Origin: Myxococcales bacterium
GTDB taxonomy: Bacteria > Myxococcota > Myxococcia > Myxococcales > Myxococcaceae
DNA: 38,775 bases
Assembly: GCA_030681895.1 (NCBI GenBank)
Contig: JAUXRI010000016.1
Location: forward strand, 1-38,775
Direction: 5' to 3'
Translations under genes and position numbers: made by a program
Notes under the pieces: generated by a model
Database searches by the model: none
The model's input: the letters and a program-made list of their open reading frames with translations, nothing else
Told to the model about the DNA's origin: nothing
Part shown: one piece after another, positions 33,103 to 38,775 of the stretch
How the letters are laid out: every line of letters begins with the position of its first letter
How positions within the stretch are numbered: position 1 is the first letter of the stretch

Positions 33103-34131
33103 TTAGGGCGTCTTCTGCTCACGCCAGTCGCGCGGGGTGATGTTCGCCCATCGCTTGAAGGCGCGATCGAAGGCGCGCAGCTCCGAATACCCGAGCAAAT
33201 AGGCGACCTGGGTGATGTCGAGGCGGGCGTCGCGCAGGTAGGCGCGGGCGAGATCGAACCGCACGTCGTCGAGCACGGCCTGGAACGAGGTGCCCAGATC
33301 GGACAGCCGGCGCTGCAGCGTGCGGCCAGACAACGCGAGCCGGGTGGCGATGCGCTCGATGTTGGGCTCGCCCTGCTTGAGGGCGTCGCGAATGCCCTGG
33401 CGAAGCCGGTCGATCAGGTCGTCGCTCTTGGGTCGTGAGGCGAGCGCCGCGAGCGCGTGCTCCTCGAGGAACGAGTATAGCGCGGCGTCTCCCGTCTTCA
33501 CCGGCTCGTCGAGGAAGCGCTTCTCGAATGAGAAGCCGTTGAGCGGTTGATCGAACGCGAGGTTCGGGGTGCCGAACTCGTCGACGAGCGCCGTGACGTC
33601 TGCTGGCCTCGAGTTCGCGAACCAGAGCCGCTGGAACGTCAGCCCGTCGACCATATGCAGCAGCCGCTTGCCGATCAGATAGACCGCGTACTCGTGATGA
33701 TGGCGCGACATGCCGTCAGGCATGCCGGGCAGCCCCAGCTCGACCACCGCCTCGTCACCCGAGTCGTCGAAGCGAAAGGTGAGGTCGGGCGCCATGAGTG
33801 CGTTGAAGCGCACCAGGTTCTCGCAAGCGCCACGAACGATCGTCGCGGAGCGGATCAGGAACTCCGCCACCCCGTACGAGCCGATCTGCACCGAGCGGGC
33901 GACGTCGAGCCCGAAGTGCGGGGCCTTCAGCGTCGCCGCGACGTCGTCGACGAGCGCGGTCAACTTGCCGAGGGGGAGGGTGACCTCGAGCTTCCCAGCC
34001 GACTTCCAGTCGAGGTCAGCCGGGAGCTCGTGCTTCGCCACCAGTGCAGCGGCGTCGAGGCCCCGGGCGTTCGCGTGCGCGAGCACCAGCGGCGCGAGTC
34101 GCGACGTCATGTCGAGGGTTGACCGGGCCAT
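33103..34131 (-). CDS. AraC-family transcriptional regulator with arabinose_bd-type N-domain
   Basis: The 342-residue protein has an N-terminal ligand domain of the Arabinose_bd type found in OruR/ArgR-like AraC regulators (PHFGLDVARSVQIGSYGVAEFLIRSA near 72-97). At residues about 245-338 it has the double helix-turn-helix (IERIATRLALSGRTLQRRLSD, then VAYLLGYSELRAFDRAFKRW). Such proteins typically activate catabolic or virulence operons in response to a small molecule. The target is not evident. It sits downstream of an FG-GAP lipoprotein gene on the same strand with a 48-base gap. A short AT-rich tract (about 33080-33100) follows the gene. Confidence 0.92.
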   Translation of the reverse strand: MARSTLDMTSRLAPLVLAHANARGLDAAALVAKHELPADLDWKSAGKLEVTLPLGKLTALVDDVAATLKAPHFGLDVARSVQIGSYGVAEFLIRSATIVRGACENLVRFNALMAPDLTFRFDDSGDEAVVELGLPGMPDGMSRHHHEYAVYLIGKRLLHMVDGLTFQRLWFANSRPADVTALVDEFGTPNLAFDQPLNGFSFEKRFLDEPVKTGDAALYSFLEEHALAALASRPKSDDLIDRLRQGIRDALKQGEPNIERIATRLALSGRTLQRRLSDLGTSFQAVLDDVRFDLARAYLRDARLDITQVAYLLGYSELRAFDRAFKRWANITPRDWREQKTP

Positions 34132-34179
34132 GCACGCCCTTCTTTGCGTCGAAGGGCCGTTCAGGCAAGCGGCGTTGCT

Positions 34180-35649
34180 TCAGCGGCAGCGGTTGGGCAT
34201 CACGAACGTCTGGCCCGCGCCGCCCACTCCGGCGACGTCGTCGAGACCATCGCCATCGAAGTCGGCGATGACGACGGCCGCCACCGGCGCCGGTGAGCCG
34301 GGGACTCGCGTCGGCACGCTCAAACCGCCGTCCTCGAGCGCGCGCACCAGGAAGACCCCACCATCGGCCGCTGTGCTCGAGATGACGAGCTCGGGCCGGC
34401 CGTCGAGGTCGAGGTCGCTCAGCGCCGGTGGCGTCTCGCTCTTGAGGCCTGCGAGCGTCGCGAAGGGTTGCAGGCCTCCAGCGCCGGTGCCGCGGAAGAG
34501 CTCGATCGTCGAGTCCAGCGTCGTGACGACGAGGTCGACCAGCCCATCGTCGTCGAGGTCGCCCACCGTGCAGGCCATCGGTCGGCCCACGATGGTGAAG
34601 TGGTCGTAGACGGTGAAGCGCGCGTTGCCATCGTTGCGCAGAATCGTGACGCCGCCCGGCCCGAGCCCTGAGAGCGCGACGAGGTCGTTCACGCCCGTGA
34701 GGCGGAAGTCACCGGCGCAGTTGCCGAACGTCGAGAGCCCGGCGTCGGTCGCCCACGGGTTCGGCAGGGCCAGCGCGCCGTTCGTGTTCTTGAGGACGAG
34801 CACGTCGCGCGCCTCGTTCGAGATGATCAGATCGAGCCCGGTCACCGTGTCGAGTTGCGCTGCCGACACCCACCACACGTTCGGCACCTGGTAGCGCGTC
34901 GAGAGCGAGAAGCGTCCCTGCTGGTTGTTTCGCGCGACGACCAGCTGTGACGAGAAGAACGCGCTGATCACGAGGTCGTCGAAGCCGTCGAGATCGACGT
35001 CGGCGGCCACCAGCGAGCTCGGCCATTCGCGTGCGCCAAACCGGGTGACGGCCACGCTGCGCAGGCCCGCGTCGGAGTTGAGGAGCACGCCCAGCTCGTC
35101 TTGAAAGGGGTTGGTCCACGCGAGGTCGGGCCGACCGTCGCGATTGAAGTCCGAGGTCACCAGGAAGGGGCCGGCGCCAGGCTGGGTCTGCAGCGGCCCG
35201 AACGCGAGCGTGCAGCCTCCGTCACGAACGAGCCCCGCGTCGCCACGACCTGCGTCGACGCTGCCCGCGTCGGCCCCGCTTCCTGCGCTCCCGCCAGCCG
35301 CGCTCCCTCCGGCCGTGCTGCCGCCAGCCGAGTTCCCTCCGGCCGTGCTGCCGCCAGCCGCGTTCCCTCCGGCAGTGCTGCCGCCAGCCGCGTTCCCTCC
35401 AGCCGTGCTCCCACCACCGGAACCGCCGCTGCCGGAGGAACACGCTCCGGCGACGCACACGGCCGCACCGGTGCACTGCTGACAGCTCATGCCTTTGAGC
35501 CCACACGCCAGCGCCGAGCCGCTCGTCTGGCACTCTCCGCCCGCGCTACAGCACCCCGAGCACGTCGCGGGTCCACACGGTTGCGGCCGCGGACCGCACG
35601 CCATCACCAGCAAGACCAGCGCTCCCGCACTCCACCGTCTGATGCCCAT
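34180..35649 (-). CDS. FG-GAP/VCBS repeat lipoprotein
   Basis: The 489-residue protein starts at ATG 35649, giving a lipoprotein signal ending VMAC (Cys18). A small Cys-rich module follows (CGPATCSGCCSAGGEC, then CQQCTGAAVC). A linker of STAGGNAAGG repeats covers about residues 75-125. Then come roughly 300 residues of FG-GAP/VCBS repeats with DFNRDGRPDLAW, DVDLDGFDDLVIS, DLDDDGLVDLVV, DLDLDGRPELVIS and DFDGDGLDDVAG. It shares layout with the larger lipoprotein at 28828-32274. Calcium-stabilised beta-propeller on the cell surface is the expected form; function unknown. The frame upstream to 35787 lacks a signal and is not used. Confidence 0.88.
   Translation of the reverse strand: MGIRRWSAGALVLLVMACGPRPQPCGPATCSGCCSAGGECQTSGSALACGLKGMSCQQCTGAAVCVAGACSSGSGGSGGGSTAGGNAAGGSTAGGNAAGGSTAGGNSAGGSTAGGSAAGGSAGSGADAGSVDAGRGDAGLVRDGGCTLAFGPLQTQPGAGPFLVTSDFNRDGRPDLAWTNPFQDELGVLLNSDAGLRSVAVTRFGAREWPSSLVAADVDLDGFDDLVISAFFSSQLVVARNNQQGRFSLSTRYQVPNVWWVSAAQLDTVTGLDLIISNEARDVLVLKNTNGALALPNPWATDAGLSTFGNCAGDFRLTGVNDLVALSGLGPGGVTILRNDGNARFTVYDHFTIVGRPMACTVGDLDDDGLVDLVVTTLDSTIELFRGTGAGGLQPFATLAGLKSETPPALSDLDLDGRPELVISSTAADGGVFLVRALEDGGLSVPTRVPGSPAPVAAVVIADFDGDGLDDVAGVGGAGQTFVMPNRCR
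35288..35407 (-). repeat. Four tandem 30-bp coding repeats
   Basis: Units at 35288-35317, 35318-35347, 35348-35377 and 35378-35407 encode the STAGGNAAGG decapeptide linker of the FG-GAP lipoprotein (minus strand). Units differ by only a few bases, suggesting recent expansion. The unit is a multiple of three, so length changes keep the frame. Confidence 0.93.
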
Positions 35650-35742
35650 GCGTGGGTGACACCGTGAGCCGCGGAGCGATGCATCGCCACCGCAGTTTGC
35701 AAGATTAAGTTGCGTAATAGCGTTCAGGCGGCGAATTAGAAG

Positions 35743-35761
35743 TTCTGATTCTTGGTCAGAA
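35743..35761. promoter_or_regulatory. Dyad upstream of the molybdoenzyme operon
   Basis: TTCTGATTCTTGGTCAGAA has 6-bp perfect arms and a 7-base centre. It lies 41 bases before the molybdoenzyme ATG, in the most AT-rich intergenic stretch of the window (about 35695-35760), which is shared with the divergent FG-GAP lipoprotein gene. Its geometry suits a dimeric regulator. It does not match FNR (TTGAT-N4-ATCAA) or CRP consensus. Function is inferred from position. Confidence 0.4.
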
Positions 35762-35802
35762 TCCCTCGCGAAGTCGGCGATCTCCATCTCCTCGGAGTCG
35801 CC

Positions 35803-37989
35803 ATGAACCTCTTCTCACGACGTCGCTTCCTCCGCATCACCGCCGGCACGCTGGCCGCCGCAGGTCTCGGGCCAACCCTGCTCGGCCCGAGGGCGCGCGC
35901 TGGCACTCCTGCCGCTGGCATCACCACCGTGCCCACCTTCTGCGACGTCTGCTTCTGGAAGTGCGGCGCGGTCGGCACCGTGCGCGATGGAAAGCTCTGG
36001 AAGCTCGAGGGCAATCCGCTCGACCCGCTCAGTCAGGGTCGCTTGTGCCCCCGAGGCACCGGAGGCGTGGGCGCGCATATCGACCCCGATCGACTTCGCC
36101 ACCCGCTGCTGCGCGCGAAGGTGCGTGGAGAAGAGCAGTGGAACGTCGTGTCGTGGGACGAGGCGCTGGGGTTCACCGCCGAGCGGATGCAGAAGATCAA
36201 AGCCGAGTACGGCCCTGAAGCGATGGCGATGTTCAGCCACGGGCTCGGCGGAAACTTCCTCAAGCACACGCTCAAGGCGTACGGCGCGGTGAACTTCACG
36301 GCGCCTTCCTTCGCGCAGTGTCGTGGCCCGCGCGACGTCGGCTTCCGGCTGACCTTCGGTGACGACCCCGGCTCTCCCGAGCGCACCGACATCGCCAACG
36401 CGAAGTGCCTGGTGCTCATCGGCTCGCACCTCGGCGAGAACATGCACAACACGCAGGTGCAGGAGTTCGCGCACGCCGTCGCCAACGGCTGCAGCGTCAT
36501 CGTCGCCGACCCGCGCTTCTCGGTCGCCGCGAGCAAGGCGAAGCACTACCTGCCCATCAAGCCCGGCACCGATCTCGCGCTGCTCCTCGCGTGGATGCAC
36601 GTGCTGGTGAAGGAGAAGCTCTACGACGTCGAGTACGTGACGAAGCACGGCTACGGCTTCGAGTCGTTCGCCGCGTACCTCGAGCCCTTCACGCCCGAGT
36701 GGGCGTACCCGGAGACGGGGCTCTCTCCGGACCTCATTCGTGAGACGGCGCGTGAGATGGGCCGTCATCGCCCGGCGACGTTGGTGCACCCGGGTCGCCA
36801 CTCCACCTGGTACGGCGATGACACGCAGCGCTCGCGCGCGGTGGCGTTGCTCAACGCGCTGCTCGGCTCGTGGGGCCGGCAGGGCGGCTTCTACATCCCC
36901 TCGTCGATGGAGCTGCCCGGCTACCCGTACCCGGCCTACCCCACCTCGGCGAAGGGCAAGGTCGACAACCCCGGCAAGAAGTACCCCTTCGCGCACGAGG
37001 CCATCAGCACCGGCATTCGTGAAGCCACGCTCACCGGAGCGCCGTACCCCGTGAAGGGCTGGCTGACCTACGCGGTGAACCTGACCTACGCGCTGCCGAA
37101 CGAAGCCGAGACCCTCAAGGCGATCGAGTCGCTCGACCTGCTCGCGGTGGTCGATGTCATCCCCAGCGAGACGGCGGGTTGGGCCGACGTGGTGCTCCCC
37201 GAAGCGACGTACCTCGAGCGCTACGACGACTTGAACGTGGAACTGTTCCGCGAGCCGTTCATCGCGCTGCGCCAGCCGGTGGTGCCCGCGCCTGATGAGC
37301 AGAAGCCGAACTGGTGGATCGCGCGTGAACTCGCCACGAAGCTGGGGCTCGAGCAGTACTACCCGTGGAAGCACATCGAGGAGTACCTCGAGTACCGGCT
37401 GAAGCAGGGCGGCTATTCGTTCGAGGAGCTCAAGAAGACCGGCATCATTCTCGGGCCGAAGCAGCCCCGGTACTTCGAGGAAGGCGTCGAGCCGGTCTTC
37501 GAGACGCCCTCGAAGAAGATCGAGTTCTACTCCTCGCAGCTCGAGGCGAAGGGCTTCGACCCGATCCCGAAATACACGCCGCCCGATCCCGTTCCGCGTG
37601 GCACCTACCGCCTGCTGACCGGCCGCGCCCCGACGCACTCGTTCAGCCGTACGCAGACCAACCCGATCCTCCACGACGTGATGCCGGAGAACGAGGTGTG
37701 GCTCAACGCGAAGGAAGCCGCGCGGCTCGGCGTCAAGAGCGGAGACCGCGTGCGCCTCAAGAACCAGGACGGCGTGGTGAGCGAGCTGGTGAAGGTGAAG
37801 GCGACCGAGCGCATTCGCCCTGACTGCGTCTTCATGGTGCACGGCTTCGGGCACACCTCGAAGGGCCTCAAGCGCGCGTACCGCAAGGGCGCGAGCGACT
37901 CGAAGTTGCAGACCCGTTACCGCATCGATCCCCTCATGGGCGGCACCGGGCTCAACATGAACTTCGTGTCGGTCGAGGTGACGTCATGA
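35803..37989 (+). CDS. Molybdopterin oxidoreductase catalytic subunit (PsrA/PhsA-like)
   Basis: The 728-residue protein has a twin-arginine export signal matching SRRxFLK (SRRRFLR at residues 5-11). A [4Fe-4S] site follows (C47, C50, C54, C82 in FCDVCFWKC and RLCPRG), then the bis-MGD enzyme fold. Cys173 in SFAQCRGP aligns with the region giving the molybdenum ligand. The C-terminal dinucleotide-binding domain has LLTGRAPTHSFSRTQTNP and WLNAKEAARLGVKSGDRV. It is the periplasmic catalytic subunit of a complex related to polysulfide/thiosulfate reductases; the substrate (sulfur compound or other) is not determined. ATG 35803 follows GGAG. The next start overlaps its stop (ATGA at 37986-37989). 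Confidence 0.92.
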   Translation: MNLFSRRRFLRITAGTLAAAGLGPTLLGPRARAGTPAAGITTVPTFCDVCFWKCGAVGTVRDGKLWKLEGNPLDPLSQGRLCPRGTGGVGAHIDPDRLRHPLLRAKVRGEEQWNVVSWDEALGFTAERMQKIKAEYGPEAMAMFSHGLGGNFLKHTLKAYGAVNFTAPSFAQCRGPRDVGFRLTFGDDPGSPERTDIANAKCLVLIGSHLGENMHNTQVQEFAHAVANGCSVIVADPRFSVAASKAKHYLPIKPGTDLALLLAWMHVLVKEKLYDVEYVTKHGYGFESFAAYLEPFTPEWAYPETGLSPDLIRETAREMGRHRPATLVHPGRHSTWYGDDTQRSRAVALLNALLGSWGRQGGFYIPSSMELPGYPYPAYPTSAKGKVDNPGKKYPFAHEAISTGIREATLTGAPYPVKGWLTYAVNLTYALPNEAETLKAIESLDLLAVVDVIPSETAGWADVVLPEATYLERYDDLNVELFREPFIALRQPVVPAPDEQKPNWWIARELATKLGLEQYYPWKHIEEYLEYRLKQGGYSFEELKKTGIILGPKQPRYFEEGVEPVFETPSKKIEFYSSQLEAKGFDPIPKYTPPDPVPRGTYRLLTGRAPTHSFSRTQTNPILHDVMPENEVWLNAKEAARLGVKSGDRVRLKNQDGVVSELVKVKATERIRPDCVFMVHGFGHTSKGLKRAYRKGASDSKLQTRYRIDPLMGGTGLNMNFVSVEVTS

Positions 37990-38531
37990 GCGTTCGACTC
38001 GCGATGGTCATCGACACCGCGCTCTGCGTCGGGTGCTCCGACTGCGTGGTGGCGTGCAAGACCGAGAACGACGTTCCCGAAGGCTTTTGCCGCGACTGGA
38101 TCGCGGAGGCCGTGCGCGGCTCGTTCCCGACCGTCAGCCTCGAGATCCGCTCCGAGCGCTGTAACCACTGCAGCGAGGCGCCCTGCGTGAGTTGCTGCCC
38201 GACCGGCGCCAGCCACGTCGCTTACGGAGGCGTCGTCATCGTCGAACACGAGAAGTGCATCGGCTGCAAAGCGTGCATCGTCTCGTGCCCGTACGACGCG
38301 CGCTTCAGTCACCCCGAGGGCTACGCCGACAAGTGCACCTTCTGTCTGCATCGCGTCGAGCAGGGACTGCAGCCCGCGTGCGTTTCGGTATGCCCCACGC
38401 ACTGCATGACGTTCGGTGACGCGAACGATCCCGAGAGCGCGGTCTCGAAGCTGCTTCGGAGCCGGGCGAGCCACACGCTGGTGCCCGAGGCTGGCACCGG
38501 CCCCAACGTTCACTACCTGACGAGAGGCTGA
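37986..38531 (+). CDS. Four-cluster ferredoxin subunit (PsrB/PhsB/NrfC-like)
   Basis: The 181-residue electron-transfer subunit has four cysteine clusters: CVGCSDCVVAC (14-24), CNHCSEAPCVSCC, CIGCKACIVSC and CTFC with PACVSVC. Together they provide ligands for four [4Fe-4S] centres. It passes electrons between the membrane quinone site (NrfD-like subunit) and the molybdenum subunit. It has no signal of its own and is expected to be exported together with the Tat-tagged catalytic subunit. It overlaps the upstream gene (ATGA) and is followed after 3 bases by the anchor gene. Confidence 0.94.
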   Translation: MSVRLAMVIDTALCVGCSDCVVACKTENDVPEGFCRDWIAEAVRGSFPTVSLEIRSERCNHCSEAPCVSCCPTGASHVAYGGVVIVEHEKCIGCKACIVSCPYDARFSHPEGYADKCTFCLHRVEQGLQPACVSVCPTHCMTFGDANDPESAVSKLLRSRASHTLVPEAGTGPNVHYLTRG

Positions 38532-38534
38532 CCC

Positions 38535-38775
38535 ATGCTCGAGCTCAGCTCCAATCGGCACAACCCGGGCATCGACCCCACCCTGCACGCGTGGGGCTGG
38601 GAGATTCCTGTCTACCTGTTCCTCGGCGGCATGGTCGCGGGGCTGCTGGTGCTCGGTGGCCTGCACATCTTGAAGGGCCGCAACGATCCCCATCGCGAGG
38701 CGTACCCGTGGGCGCCGATGCTCGGCGTGGCGTTGCTCAGCGCAGGCATGGGCGCGCTGTTTCTCGACCTCGGCC
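38535..38775 (+). CDS. NrfD/PsrC-type membrane anchor, N-terminal part
   Basis: Eighty codons are visible before the window ends. After an N-terminal RHNPGIDPTLHAWGWEIP stretch there are hydrophobic segments typical of NrfD/PsrC (VYLFLGGMVAGLLVLGGLHI at about 27-46, and PMLGVALLSAGMGALFLDLG). In this family the subunit is an 8- to 10-helix integral membrane protein that exchanges electrons with quinone. It completes the catalytic-ferredoxin-anchor trio. The gene is truncated by the window edge, not by mutation. Confidence 0.9.
   Translation, partial: MLELSSNRHNPGIDPTLHAWGWEIPVYLFLGGMVAGLLVLGGLHILKGRNDPHREAYPWAPMLGVALLSAGMGALFLDLG

Noticed and set aside
35815..37854. 679-codon open frame on the minus strand inside the molybdoenzyme gene
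   Set aside because: Antisense shadow with low-information composition; the sense strand has clear molybdopterin-enzyme motifs.

Overview
The window is high-GC, densely packed bacterial DNA with strongly G/C-biased third codon positions. Its gene content looks like a myxobacterium or a relative in Myxococcota. The signs are a 1369-residue Ser/Thr kinase/ATPase fusion, several lipoproteins with Gly/Ala/Ser/Thr repeat linkers behind the lipobox, FG-GAP/VCBS surface proteins, an ECF sigma/anti-sigma pair and a stand-alone LanB-like enzyme. No rRNA, tRNA, CRISPR array, transposase or phage gene was seen. Species assignment is inference.

Layout. (1) 2-1739: the 3' end of an ethanolamine-utilisation operon, eutB (partial), eutC and eutL, with overlapping stop/start codons. 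(2) 1833-2484: two small unknown genes facing each other. (3) 2544-4125: a coupled operon of ECF sigma factor, zinc-finger membrane anti-sigma and periplasmic Spy/CpxP-like protein, followed by a GC-rich hairpin. (4) 4202-9282: a quinone oxidoreductase-like gene convergent with the large kinase fusion. (5) 9614-12230: two lipoproteins, one with an ice-binding-like (DUF3494) domain and one an esterase. (6) 12232-19199: methionine aminopeptidase divergent from an HTH-only LysR-type protein, then the arginine genes argC, an argJ-argB fusion, argH and argF. The DNA between map and lysR holds an imperfect 90-bp tandem duplication, and each copy carries a T-N11-A dyad. (7) 19217-22491, minus strand: a barstar-like protein, a membrane fatty-acid desaturase and a beta-propeller protein. 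(8) 22646-22905: a cold-shock gene with a clear intrinsic terminator. (9) 22921-25515: a LanB-type (lantibiotic dehydratase N-domain) protein lacking the elimination domain. (10) 25579-28800: carB. (11) 28828-35649, minus strand: two FG-GAP lipoproteins, an unknown protein and an AraC-type regulator. (12) 35803-38775: the start of a Tat-exported molybdoenzyme operon (catalytic subunit, four-cluster ferredoxin subunit, NrfD/PsrC-type anchor cut by the window end).

How genes work together. argC, argJ, argB, argH and argF cover most steps from glutamate to arginine; argD and argG are not in the window. carB supplies carbamoyl phosphate for ArgF and for pyrimidines. EutBC cleaves ethanolamine with a B12 cofactor, and EutL is a microcompartment shell protein. 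The molybdoenzyme operon encodes a membrane-anchored respiratory complex of the polysulfide/thiosulfate reductase type, whose substrate cannot be read from sequence.

The most unusual items are the argJ-argB fusion whose kinase half has lost several glycine-rich motifs and whose ArgJ cleavage-site Thr aligns with Ser; the duplicated operator-like region next to a LysR protein reduced to its DNA-binding domain; and the small LanB with no visible precursor peptide.
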